Origin: Dinochytrium kinnereticum
Taxonomy: Eukaryota > Chytridiomycota > Chytridiomycetes > Chytridiales > Chytridiaceae
Reading direction: 5' to 3'
Assembly: GCA_027604005.1 (NCBI GenBank)
Contig: JADGJT010000418.1
Coordinates: 1 to 17,793 of the forward strand
Length of the DNA stretch: 17,793 nucleotides
Made by a program: the position numbers and the translations under genes. The notes below the pieces were generated by a model. The model was not told the origin of the DNA and made no database searches. It saw only the letters and a list, made by a program, of their open reading frames with translations. Below, piece by piece: positions 8,360 to 17,740 of this stretch (position 1 is its first letter; each line of letters starts with the position of its first letter).

Positions 8360-8670
8360 ATCGGCAACCGTACTATCAGCCAATAGCCGCTAACCGTATG
8401 GCAAACGGCGGGTAACCGACGGCACACGGCCGGCACACGTATGGGCACCTACACCAGAAGTACCATCATGTACAAACGGCTGGTACCCGTACGGCACTAG
8501 AAGTACCGTCACGTGCGGCGAACGGTCGGTACCCGTACGGCACACGGCCTCACACGGACCATCACGTACGGCACGCATGCCATCATGTACGGCAAACGGC
8601 CTGCACACTTAGCGCCACACGGCAAACGGCCAGGACACGTACGGGCACGTACGGCAAACGGCCAGCACAT
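8360..8670. repeat. 10-11-bp minisatellite, block 2 (ACGTACGGCA type)
   Basis: Irregular units of 10-11 bp such as ACGTACGGCAC, TGTACGGCAAA and ACGGCCAGCAC recur through this block. The most regular part is 8480-8668. They share the GTACGG core with block 1 but alternate it with ACGGCC, so the two blocks look like diverged members of one family. The array ends abruptly before AT-rich sequence at about 8672. Confidence 0.65.
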
Positions 8671-8671
8671 A

Positions 8672-9150
8672 TTCACAACTTTTTTAGGAAATAAGATGTA
8701 TTTCTAAAATCGTCTGATCCTTTTAGGTGAGCAGGAGGACAAATAATCAATTGATCTTGACTGGTTTCTTCCGTGTTGAATTCGTCGTTGTTCTCGGAAA
8801 ATGCTGACATCTGTCTCATTGCCCCTCCAATGTGTTCTTCGTTCCAGAGACCTTGAATTGGCGCTGCTTTGATGCCTGCGTGGGGAGCGTTGCAATCTTG
8901 CAGGTGGAGGTGACAATGATGGTGATATCTGATCATTTTGTTCGCTCTCATTAATGAATGATGTGACTTTTCAAGAAAAGGTTTTAGAATCCCTATGAAT
9001 GACTGGTTCCTTACGGTAGGTAACATGCCGGGGCCAATTCACTGGGTTGGAAACTAATCTCAGATCATCTAGAATCATTCAGTCTACAAAGTTTGATATT
9101 ATTAGTTGTAAAATTTTCAGATTGTTACCTTAAGGAGTTTGATTTAAGCA
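8672..9150. other. Spacer with unassigned short ORFs
   Basis: The longest frame is minus 9026-8673 (117 codons). It has a His-rich centre but no domain I recognise. No RNA gene or repeat is evident. It may be decayed transposon sequence. Confidence 0.3.
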
Positions 9151-9164
9151 AACACTTTATCTCA

Positions 9165-10022
9165 TTACCTATTTTCATTAACAACTGATGAGAGCTCTTC
9201 TGTAAGTGCAGCCGCAACACTGCTGATATCCTTGCTTGTATTCATAATGAAGCCATGATTAAGACTCGGAATGTCCTTAATGCCAAAGCCTGAAAAGTTA
9301 GGAAAATTCATAATCAGATAAAAGAAACCTGGTATTTTTTTTTTTTTGAAGTTCGAGGAAATATATGATCCCGGAGTACGGCCTTTTGGATAGGCTACAA
9401 GCATTCGCGATGGGAATGTAATAAATGTCCTTTACACCTTCAGATATGAGCTTCTCAGGCTTAACACCACAACAAGAGCTGAGCGTCTCGGAAAGATCTC
9501 GCAGGCGGGAGAATGTTGGAAAGTCATTCATTCCAAGATCACCAAGCAAAGATATGAAGCAGTTTTGAGATTCATGAGAGACCCAAAAGAAATCATTATT
9601 GACCGTGAAGACAAGATCGTCGCTGTTTTCTCTTCCTCATCTTTCTCTTCCGCATGTTGGGATTAAACCTCTTCATTGCTTCGAGAAAATGGATACTGGC
9701 TGTAAGTTGCAAAAAACATTCATCCATAGAAAAAGAAAAAATCACCGTCGGAATAATCCATAGTCATCGTCTAAGAGTAGTAAATCAAAGTCCTCTTGAT
9801 CGACTAAGCCAATTCGAAAATCACGAGGGCCTCTAGTTTATCATCCATTATTTTAGTTCAAGCTCACCTATCCCTCTTTTCATTTCCTTCTTCAGCAAGA
9901 GTATTTTCATTTTCTTCAATTCTTGGGTCGATATACTCCTGAAGTTCAATGAGCGCAGGACCAGCATCAAAAGATACAATGCGATCAAGGCTCGCCCCGT
10001 TGTCAACGGTGTAGCTATCAAC
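9165..10022 (-). pseudogene. Possible Plavaka-like (KDZ/CACTA-type) transposase fragment
   Basis: Three minus-strand pieces look related. At 10022-9868 an acidic segment runs from VDSYTVDNGASLDRI to EEGNEKRDR, followed by a GTGAGC donor-like sequence. At 9620-9390 lies FWVSHESQNCFISLLGDLGM, NDFPTFSRLRDLSETLSSC, CGVKP and KDIYYIPIANACSL. At 9390-9165 another frame runs through GFGIKDIPSLNH to a stop. The pattern of a 'G(V/M)xDxPsxxxLrxl...CGV...G.(I/V)(Y/F)Y(I/M)' segment resembles the N-terminal half of fungal Plavaka transposases. The catalytic region is absent. This is recollection of a family pattern, not an alignment. A spliced host gene is the alternative. Confidence 0.35.
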
Positions 10023-10201
10023 CTATGGGTTTGCGATTCGAGATGCACTTCAATGTGGGATGGTGTAATGTTCTTCAGACAGAGAATTGGTATCCACTAG
10101 CTGAATACGAAAGATGGTATAGTAGTGGGGACTTCGAAGAATTCAATGGAAACGACAATTCCTTCCACCTTGCATGCTCTTCAACGGCTCTTTGTCAAAG
10201 G

Positions 10202-10310
10202 TTTTCAAAAGGTTTTTTGGAAAAATGTTTTGAAAACGTTGTGCCCAAAAAACCTTTTAAAAGTGTTTTTTCAACGTTTTCAAAACATTATTATGGGCAA
10301 AAAAAACGTT
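10202..10310. repeat. Interleaved inverted repeats (A-B-A'-B')
   Basis: Arm A (10207-10220, AAAAGGTTTTTTGG) is a perfect 14-bp reverse complement of A' (10245-10258). Arm B (10224-10241, 18 bp) is a perfect reverse complement of B' (10272-10289). Because A' lies between B and B', the two stems cannot both form a simple hairpin; they interleave as in a pseudoknot. B and B' are each internally palindromic around GTTTTGAAAAC, and a further AACGTTTTC follows at 10306-10314. It lies immediately before dispersed repeat copy B. Confidence 0.8.
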
Positions 10311-10329
10311 TTCAGATGGTTTTTTCTTT

Positions 10330-10558
10330 TGACTGAGTGAGGAATAAACTGTATTCTATTATTTTGCATTTTTCAGTGAGCTCCAGAGAACAATCGAACA
10401 ATATCCCCGAAACTCCATTATCCTGAGTACAAAGGATGCTGGCAACACTAGTAGTGTGACCATCCCACCAGTGATCGCATTATTCGTGATATCTTAGTTG
10501 CTGCCTCTTGCAGATATGTCCTGAGATATCGGCAGTATGACAGCGCTTGTTTCCAACA
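10330..10558. repeat. Dispersed repeat, copy B
   Basis: Aligns with 3164-3358 in the same orientation, with the shared landmarks listed for copy A. Copy B carries extra sequence at about 10502-10533 (GCCTCTTGCAGATATGTCC and following), which contains a partial echo of the neighbouring GATATC. AATAAA lies at 10342-10347, matching AATAAA at 3176-3181. Here there is no copia LTR beside it, so the repeat is not simply part of that LTR. Confidence 0.75.
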
Positions 10559-10559
10559 T

Positions 10560-10952
10560 TTTCCGACGGACTAGTCTCGCCAAAGTCCGGCCTCTTTTTG
10601 CGCCAGGAATATGGGTGGATAAATTAGTTGAATTGTCGCCTGAGCTTTTTTCAGCGAATCACATATTTTTTGTTGAAGGATCAGCGGTCCTGAGGAACGC
10701 TCCTTCCCCTTCTCTGGTTGCTTTGACAGACAGACTTTTCCTTTTAAAGTTCCCTCATAATGACTTAGATTGGGGGCGCGAGAAGGTTTCTCCGCGCACT
10801 CGCCTGCTCCTGTTGTGCTCACCCGCCTTAATCAGGGCCTTGAACGTAAGGCAGAAAGAAAGAAAGAAATAAAGAAAGAAAGAAAGAAAGAAAGAAGGGC
10901 CATAAATCTGCCATAAATCCAGCCATCACAGCATCGTACGTCTGAAAGTAGA
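10560..10952. other. Upstream region of the GRAM gene
   Basis: Mixed sequence with frames open on both strands (plus 10537-10872, minus 10822-10571) that match nothing I recognise. It ends with a GAAA microsatellite. The final 55 bp before the gene start contain two CCATAAATC repeats. No clear TATA box is visible, as is common for fungal promoters. Confidence 0.35.
10854..10897 (+). repeat. GAAA tetranucleotide microsatellite
   Basis: About eleven AAAG/GAAA units with one ATAA interruption at about 10868. It is a purine-only tract 55-100 bp upstream of the GRAM gene's first ATG and could lie in its 5' leader or core promoter. Confidence 0.85.
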
Positions 10953-13900
10953 ATGGACGCTGTGAAGAACGACAGGCTCTCCTCCGATCAACCTCGCACC
11001 GCTGGGGCCCATAACTTGGGGAAGCCATCAACACCATCTTCATCGTCTCCTTCATCCGCTTCCTCCAGAAGAAGGAGCTGGGGGCTGCACCATATCTATC
11101 AAAGGAACGGAGGAGAGGCGAACGACGGCGTGGGCTCTTCGCCCATTTCCGCTGCGCCCTCCTCATCCGGAAAGTTCTCATTCGGAGCTTTATCAAATAA
11201 GTGTAGGTGTTCAATTTCCACTCTTTCTCTCTTTGAAGGAGAGGATGAGAAACGGTGCTGGATGTAATAATGATCTATAATCTTGCTTTTACTTTGACGA
11301 GCTGTCACTTCCTAACCGGTCTTGGGGTGGAATGGGAGGGGAGGGAGGAGGTGAGGGATCTTGTGCACAAGTTCTAGGAAAGCTTTTGGTTTAGTCTTCC
11401 TTCAGATGTACCTCCCTTTCCTTTTTTATGCTGAAGGGTCGGATGGACCCTAGATGTGCAATAGTGGTCATCACTAGGATGATGAAAGCGCTGGATCAAT
11501 GGCGGTCGTTGTCGCTCCATGCCTGCTCTGACTCTCTCTTTCACAGCACCCACATCCCCAACACCAGCAACTGCCCCGTTACCACCCACATCTTCTGCGA
11601 GACCCCTCTCTTTGGGCATTCCCGAGTCTCATCAAGCTGGGTCAACCTCATCGCCGTCTACGCCATCCCCTCCGGGTTCCACCTCGACCCATGGTGGGGG
11701 CAGCTTTTCGTCATTGAGAAGATCTTTTTCGGCCAGAAAGTCTAACCCTGCGGATGGGACTTCCCTGGCTGTTCCTTCTACAACCACGCTTGGATCGGTC
11801 GTGGAGGAAGGAAGGAGCAACGACGAAGGACGTGATGAGGTGAATATTACTGTCTCCCCTTTCTTCCCGCATACTTTCCTCTGCATGCGGCCTTCACATC
11901 ACGCATGTTGGTCTCTGCCGCGTTCATCACCATTCACACTTGGGGGATGTTTCATTTCATGTTGCGCAAAGGAGTCAACCCCCTAAAATTTCAGTTTGAA
12001 ATTAACACTTGCGCTGGATTGACTCCAGCAACTCACTCGCACCTCTCATCACTTACCCCTCTTATTCCGTTCCCTGCGCCTTTGCTGACCGCTTGCAAAC
12101 TACCATACCGTGCCTGCCATGCTTCCAACCAATGCGCAGCTTTTGTCTGAGCAGGCTGCTGTAATTGCCACTTTGCAGCCATCACCAGCAACAACCATTC
12201 GACGCAAGAGCATCACACCTATTCCGGTTACTATTGTGACGACTGTGGCCGGACCAAGTGATGCTGCGCCTGCTGCCGAGTCGACGCCGCCCTCTGTTGG
12301 CTTGTTGGATCCAAAGAGTAGCTCTCTCAGCCGGAGGCCAAAAGGGCCACTGCTCACAGTTAGGAATGCATTGACAGATGGAGATGAAGAGGAAGATGCT
12401 GGGTTTTACTCAGATGGAGGAATCTACAAGAGCTCGGAACGAAACGATCCCGATGCACGGAGTGTCAACGGAGACACTGGTGGCCTGACACATCGGACCC
12501 TTGCCTCTCGTTCTTCAAAACATAAACTGAGGCATAATCTTTTGAGACAACAGCATCAGTCTGGCGATTTCTCTGTCTCTAACCCTCCTTTCCATGAGGA
12601 AGAGGAGGATAACGATGAAGCACCACCCCCCCGTTCCTCTACAGAGGTATCTTACTTCGACGGCATCAACACTTACGCCTCTGATGGTGGTGGCTTGTCA
12701 AGGTCTGCTACATCTGCTTCGTCTATGCGCAGCGTCTCTGGATCCACAAAAGGTCTGGAGAAGACAATGCATAAGACATTTGCGGCCCATGGATTGCCGT
12801 CAACAGAAAGATTGATTCACGTTTTCATCTGCGCCATTCCTCGGTCCAAGATTCTTCAGCAGGGTCAGATGTTCATCACCGAAAACTTTGTTTGCTTCCA
12901 TTCCAACATATTCGGTTTCCAAACTACCTATATACTTCATTCGAGCGAAATCCTCGCCGTCGATCCTGCAAGGACCGCTATGGTCATTCCCAATGCCATC
13001 ATGGTTACGACTAAGGACGGATCAGAGTTTTTCTTTACCTCTTTTGTTCAGCGCGAGAAGGCTCTCATTGCTATGCGGGAGCTGATTGGCATCAAGACGC
13101 GGCCCAGGGCGTCTTCTTTTTTTGAGGAGGAGTCGGGGAGAAATAGCTTAAGTAGTGGGGCAGGTAATGCCGATGCAAGCAAGAGAGGCAGGAGTGGGAA
13201 GAAATCAAAAAGGCAAGACCTGTCCCTCCCTCGTGCATATGGATCAGATGGCGATGGCGGCTCTCATTCCTTTGTACCTTCATCGACCACAAATCCCTCC
13301 ACGTCTTCTGAGCTTTCCGAAGAGGAGCACAGGTCCTCAAGACAGGCCTATCTGCTCCCCAATCAAATCCAGCCCCTATCGGGCATAAAACAGCGCGGCC
13401 TCTACCATTATCGCCATCACTCCAGGTCACCTTCGGTCGCTGGGAATAGGTCTGACGAAGGACCTCTCCGTACAGGAAGTGGGAACTCAGCAGCAGGGAG
13501 ACCGCAACTTAGTCAGCTCCGAGTTTCCCGTCGTAGCTCGACCAATACAAACCCAAACGTTTCCCCGCCACCATCTCCCGTCATGTCCCCTTTGTCAGTT
13601 ATTACCCCATCGGCTCCGGCACCGGCCCAAACGTCACTGCCGTTCCCTCTAAACTACCTCGCCTATTCCCTGGAGCTTATTGGCGGCGCGCTGGTCTCTC
13701 TCACATCTCAACCTTCTTTAACGGTTCGTGGAGAGATGATTGCATCCCCTACCCTCTCCCCCACCCAGCATCTCCACCCTCTCAACCCTCAACGCAAGTC
13801 ATCCTCACGTCGCGTCGGGTCCGTCTCACCGTCACCCGCCTCGACCTACCAGGCGGCGCTCCTCAACAATTCCATCTCCCAAACTTCTCTGAGAAGCTTG

Positions 13901-14209
13901 CACAGTATTGGGTCACTCAGAAGACAATCACGTGGACAGCCGTTTTTCGAGACGGCGGTTGGGGCTACGGAAGGTACCGCTAGAGGTGTCGCCTTAGGGG
14001 CTGTCTTAGCTGGGTTGCTGGTTTTGCTTTGCTTTGTCCTAACTTTGGGCAACTCGTTAGTGCTTTGGAGGGTTAGAGGGATTATTAGGGTTTTAGAGGA
14101 GGTTACTGTGAGTGCTGTCTCAGCGAGGGAGAGTGGGGTTGAGGGTTTGGTTCAGGCGGCTTTGGGGGGGGCCGTGAAGGTTGCAGCGGAGTTTGCAGAG
14201 GCAATATGA
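10953..14209 (+). CDS. GRAM-domain membrane protein, three exons, about 870 residues
   Basis: Predicted exons are 10953-11202, 11547-11839 and 12140-14209. Intron 1 (344 nt) has a GTAGGT donor and a strong CTGACTCTCTCTTTCACAG 3' end. Intron 2 (300 nt) runs from GTGAAT to GCGCAG, with CTGAC at 12085. Phases match, and both sides of each junction are low-complexity Ser/Pro or acidic sequence. Residues 1-400 look disordered. The GRAM domain is at about 400-502 (LPSTERLIHVFICAIP, LQQGQMFITENFVCFHSNIFG, MVIPNAIMVTT, FFFTSF), like GRAMD1/LAM proteins, a PH-like fold that binds anionic lipids and sterol-rich membranes. A basic patch KRGRSGKKSKR follows, then a Ser/Pro-rich linker without a recognisable VASt sterol-transfer domain. 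One hydrophobic segment lies at about 797-824 with a 46-residue tail, so tail-anchoring in the ER is likely. Role: a membrane contact-site tether, by family inference. Alternative starts are ATG 11519 (without intron 1) and 12119. The last exon is certain; exons 1-2 less so. Confidence 0.85.
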
Positions 14210-15070
14210 ACATCACTGGGGTTGGTTTCTCTTTGTCTTTCTCTACTACCTGCTGGCAGGACTCTTTTAACATCTCACCTTCCTTTTTCTTTTCTTTTTT
14301 TTGGTTTCTTTTCCTCGTCTCGTTTTGTATTGTTTTGTGCCTTTTTCGTAGTTCCCTATTTTTTTCCAGTACTACTTAGGGTAGAACCTCATGTTGCGGT
14401 GCGATGTAGTAACCGCTTATGTTTTAGTTCCATGTACGTTTTTCCCTTTGGGAAGGGACGTTCTTTGATTATTTATGAGCTGTTGGGGGAGTTTCCAGTC
14501 AACAACCACTGTTTCTCTTTTGAGAGTCTTCGATTTACCTCATGAAAGAGGTACTAAATGCTCCACTTTCCCTGAATTTGCATCCCAATCTTGCAAGTCG
14601 ATATTACGCCAAATTGTAATTATTCTTATTAAAGTCTCTTCTTCACATTATATACCTCCATGGACCACATCAACTAGTAGAAAAGAACAGAAAGGAAAAG
14701 AGAAAACGCAAAACCGAACAAAAAAAACAAAATAATAATCATTAACAACAAGCAGCCTTCCCCGCCCCGCCCTCCGCCAAAGAAAAGACGATATACTAAA
14801 GAATAAGAAAAAAGCGATAGAAACGAAAACCCCTTGCCTCTTCATCCAGTGATACTACTGTATCAAAAGTGTTCACAAGTTACGTAAAAAAAGTAAGCCA
14901 AGTCTCCATCAACCTTCTTCTACTTCAGCGCCACGAAACACCAAAGAAAGAACAAACATCAAGCATTACCCGACATTAAGTTGGCGAGGGTTTAATCAAG
15001 GCAAAAAATGGGAAAGACGAAAAAAGAGACAAAATGAGGGGCTTTGAAACCCAACATTAGCCCATCTTAG
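14210..15070. other. 3' region of the GRAM gene and intergenic spacer
   Basis: Immediately after the stop the plus strand is T/C-rich (14225-14360), typical of a fungal 3' untranslated region. ATTAAA at 14628-14633 is a candidate polyadenylation signal. From 14680 the sequence turns A-rich. At about 15052-15084 three near-direct repeats of TTAGCCC sit 12-14 bp apart. No gene is supported here. Confidence 0.4.
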
Positions 15071-15077
15071 CCCAATA

Positions 15078-15242
15078 TTAGCCCCACGCTGAGGCTCCTA
15101 AGTCATCAATGTAAGCGTTGTCTTTCTTTTTGGAAGCAGCATGCTTGTCTTCCTTGTTCTTGAAACCAAACATGCTTGCGACAATCGTCTTTTTCATTTT
15201 GAAAGGTGAAACCAAAGCTGGGACGTCACCAAAAATTATCAT
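15078..15242 (-). CDS. Small unassigned ORF or terminal exon
   Basis: Reading on the minus strand from an ATG at about 15242 gives MIIFGDVPALVSPFKMKKTI followed by a Lys/Ala-rich stretch and a C-terminus YIDDLGASAWG, about 54 residues. The C-terminal part (KNKEDKHAASKKKDNA) is charged and looks like genuine coding sequence. CCCAG at about 15224-15220 could be an acceptor, which would make this the last exon of a longer gene. No family is recognised. It is convergent with the GRAM gene. Upstream exons could lie at 15430-15500 but none is convincing. Confidence 0.3.
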   Translation of the reverse strand: MIIFGDVPALVSPFKMKKTIVASMFGFKNKEDKHAASKKKDNAYIDDLGASAWG

Positions 15243-15260
15243 TTGTTTGTAGGAAGCCAA

Positions 15261-15539
15261 GAAGAAGAGATGTCAAGGAGAGGAAGAAGACCTTCTCCTG
15301 TCGAATCGTCTCTTAAACACCTCCTTCAGGTTTAGAGATGAAAATGAAGTTTCCCATGTCATTAAAACAAAATCATTATTGATTATGATTTAGTTTGAAG
15401 AAAGAAGGGCGGCATCTCAGTCTCATCACCTTTTTTTGGGGTGAGATGTCACGTCGTCCTTGGCGTATTTGACCTTTGAACTGGATACATCGTATCTCTG
15501 ATTGTCTCTTTGCTGTCGGTGGATTTGAGCCGAGGTGCT
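15261..15539. other. Spacer without a supported gene
   Basis: Minus-strand sequence around 15430-15500 stays open for a short distance and ends in AAAAAAAGGTGATG, which could be an exon-intron border. There is no protein pattern to support it. The remainder is AT-rich. Confidence 0.3.
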
Positions 15540-15825
15540 ATATATTTCTGCTCTTCAGCCGTCTTCCTTTCTTTTTTTTCAAATGTTAGAAGGAGGAGAG
15601 AGAATACTTGAAAAGAAACGAGTCACTCAATAAGGAAAGCAGAGTACGTCACTAAGTAAAGGATATGGTGAAAGTGAAGTTGAAGTAAATCCACTTTTCA
15701 AGGCTTAGGGTTAAATTGTGGTATGGATTCTTGGCCGCATTGCTTATCACATAGGCTGTGGGGATGGTGAGCTCTCTCGACTCCACGCTTCGTTCTCCGG
15801 ACTACAACCTCTCAATGATGTCCCA
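15540..15825 (-). repeat. Putative 3' LTR of the third copia fragment
   Basis: On the minus strand a purine-rich AAGGTGGAGT is followed by TTTGGGACATC at about 15825, resembling the common copia border (GGTGGGAGTG then TGTTGGGACAT). It lies just after the decayed polyprotein end. A TATATA at about 15538-15546 lies toward the other edge. The ends cannot be verified because no partner LTR is in the window. Confidence 0.3.
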
Positions 15826-15834
15826 AACTCCACC

Positions 15835-16015
15835 TTGCTAGATGCTGCCATTTGCCCAATTTGATTCACTGGTGCCCTTAGTCAGCAGATCCGTGGTGTA
15901 AGAAGATACTCGTGAGAAGCTAGTAGACCACCGTCGCTTCCGGGACTTGGTCTTTAACTTTGCCGACATGGAGTGTCGTCGATTTCACAGCATGGTTTAC
16001 CTTTAAAGGTGCCAA
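15835..16015 (-). pseudogene. Third Ty1/copia fragment: RNase H/polyprotein end (minus strand)
   Basis: Minus-strand translation gives STTLHVGKVKDQVPEATVVY (about 15935-16000), which fits the 'K.ID.r.HfvRe.v..g.v.l.Y' end of copia RNase H. In a shifted frame it gives SSYTTDLLTKGTSESNWANG (about 15850-15910), fitting the 'ADLLTK.L' motif near the end of copia polyproteins. The two need a frame change, and stops interrupt both. Everything upstream of RNase H is missing. Confidence 0.5.
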
Positions 16016-16118
16016 CGGATTTTTAATACATTATTGTTTCCCACGCATGTTTATGAATTTATGACCAGAGGAGTGATGTTATTGCTGTTGAAGGTATCCC
16101 TGATAAGTTCCGGAGGTG

Positions 16119-16582
16119 TTAACACTGGCTGCCCTCCTGAATCAATGTAGTCCACTCCGCAACGTGCGATGATCTGAGCTCCGTCTTCACCTGCAGACTG
16201 GATGGTTTGGCCAGATACCGTAACGGCGATGACTGCGGAGAGGGTTAGAAGAGAGGGATGATGGGTGAATTTAGAGGTCTGAGATGGTGAATGGCATCCA
16301 TAAATCACCCTGTGGTTGCAAGTGACGACATAATTATGGTTCCCCGTTCTCTATCTTTTATGGGATGCCTTTGGAAGCGGATGTATTGTTGTTTTGTTTG
16401 TTTATTCTGTTGTCGACTAAACAGCTTTTCCCTGATGCACTAACCTTTTCCAGCGGATCTTTTACCTTGTAGGACGCAGAGAATTCGCCGAATACTCCGA
16501 CTCCAGTGAACTCTGGGTGGGTGGCAAGGGCTTTATAGCCACCCACCCAAGGCCAGATGGTGGAATGAATCGACGAGGCCAT
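16119..16582 (-). CDS. Weak two-exon candidate, 83 residues, no family recognised
   Basis: Minus-strand exon 16582-16445 starts MASSIHSTIWPWVGGYKALA and ends PLEK at a GTTAGT donor. A 212-nt intron ends in a textbook CTAACCCTCTCCGCAG, and exon 16232-16119 is in phase, ending EWTTLIQEGSQC. Another reading of the second exon (through 16051, GQTIQSAGEDGAQIIARCGV) is open longer and also looks protein-like, but its phase does not fit this donor. The splice acceptor is the strongest evidence. A 12-bp hairpin with a TATAAA loop lies inside the first exon, so that stretch could instead be a promoter. Confidence 0.3.
16514..16549. repeat. Perfect 12-bp inverted repeat with TATAAA in its loop
   Basis: Arms at 16514-16525 (TGGGTGGGTGGC) and 16538-16549 are perfect reverse complements around a 12-nt loop, AAGGGCTTTATA. 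On the minus strand the loop and edge read TATAAAG, a canonical TATA box. Confidence 0.75.
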
Positions 16583-16599
16583 CCACGCCCTCCGCACCT

Positions 16600-17030
16600 A
16601 GGATTTCTCTGTAGAGTATGCTTCTCGGGATTCTGCTATCCAGTCTCTGTCGCTTTTTTTTTTCCCTTGTTCCCATCCATTATTCCCTTGTTGTCTCTGC
16701 CTTTAATGTCCCGTCATCGTCCCTCTTGATTTTTAGTTTATGTGGCCCGTAGACTCTTCTCCTTCTGATATAGTGAGTGACCAAGAACCCCTTTCTTTCC
16801 TTTTTGCCTTCTCCGACCTCATGCCTCTCAAATCTCTCTCCTTAACACTTTCTTGCCTCTCTGTAGCCCCTTTTTTTCTTTTTTAATTCCCTACCACTTG
16901 ACAACCCTTTCTCTGCTTTACGCCGTAAACCGTCCTTTCCTGCCGCTTTTCCCACCCTTCTCTCCTTTCATTTTCTGTCTAAATCTGGTGAGCCACTTTT
17001 ACTCTTCGTTCCTACGTTCTATCTGCTGTG
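16600..17030. other. Pyrimidine-rich spacer
   Basis: The plus strand is strongly C/T-rich, with many CTCTCT, TTTCCC and TTCTTTT runs. The frames here (plus 16517-16729, plus 16853-17074) are low-complexity Phe/Pro/Ser/Leu and are not supported as genes. Confidence 0.4.
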
Positions 17031-17740
17031 AGCTCAGAGCCGCCCCTGCACCAAGCGGCGGACGGGGACCATAAACCTCGTGTTAAAGCTTAGGATTGGT
17101 TGGAAGTGCTGCAAGCGGGGGGTGGCGCGGGAAACGGTCCGGCCTGCCTTGGTGATCCTTGGATCGGCAATGTGTTGAAGTCCAAGGTGTGGGGAAGATC
17201 TTGAAGTGCCTACCTTAGACTGATTCCCACGTGTTGGACGCGTCCATCGCGACAAAGAGACGCGTTCATCACCTTGAGAGGTGGTTTGTTGGTTGAGGAG
17301 TGGGAGAGTGAAACGAAAAAGATGAGGGCGCAGTTTGTGCCAAAAGGGAAAAGGTTGGGTCAAGTCAGAGCGGAAAGGTGAGGCTGATGACTTGACGGAT
17401 AAAGAAGGATGGTTGGGGCGTGACCCTCCGATGTAAAAGCAGAGGGTTCAAGTTAAAGAAATGATAAGCTTTCCAAAAAAATAAATAGACGACGCTCTCA
17501 GCAACAGAACTTTCAACAAACCCGCATAAGAGACATTACTGGATGAGCACCAGGAGCACCTGCTTGCTGTGTATAATCTGTTTAATTTTTAAAAGCTGCT
17601 TCAACACAATGTTGACGTGATTTTTTCCCTCTCACACCTCGTGGATGAAAAAATATAGAAAAACCTCTTAGAAAGGATCCACGGAGTAACAGAAATTCCA
17701 CACGCAAGCAATGGGTTTTTTTTGCAGCACTTTGTCCATA
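17031..17740. other. Spacer without a supported gene
   Basis: The minus-strand frame 17363-17034 is open for 109 codons, Arg/Ser/Thr/Pro-rich, with no recognised domain. From 17400 to 17740 only short frames exist. A GGTTCAAGTT at about 17447 recalls a tRNA T-loop but has no matching stems. Confidence 0.35.

Noticed and set aside
8360..8670. CRISPR-like array
   Set aside because: The units are 10-11 bp, contiguous and degenerate, with no spacers, in a eukaryotic context.
10025..10340. Plus-strand ORFs across 10025-10340
   Set aside because: They run through the inverted-repeat cluster and into dispersed repeat copy B; the C-terminal Phe/Lys-rich part is simply the palindromic A/T sequence.
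10828..11308. Minus-strand ORFs opposite the first GRAM exon
   Set aside because: They are antisense to an exon with better codon character and would include the microsatellite as coding sequence.
13092..13430. ORFs inside the GRAM gene on either strand
   Set aside because: They are shadow frames of the long, clearly coding third exon.
14222..14735. Plus-strand ORFs after the GRAM stop codon
   Set aside because: Phe/Leu/Ser-rich translation of a T-rich 3' untranslated region, with no domain.
17034..17363. 109-codon minus-strand ORF
   Set aside because: Low-complexity Arg/Ser/Pro composition, no splice or domain support, and no plausible start context.
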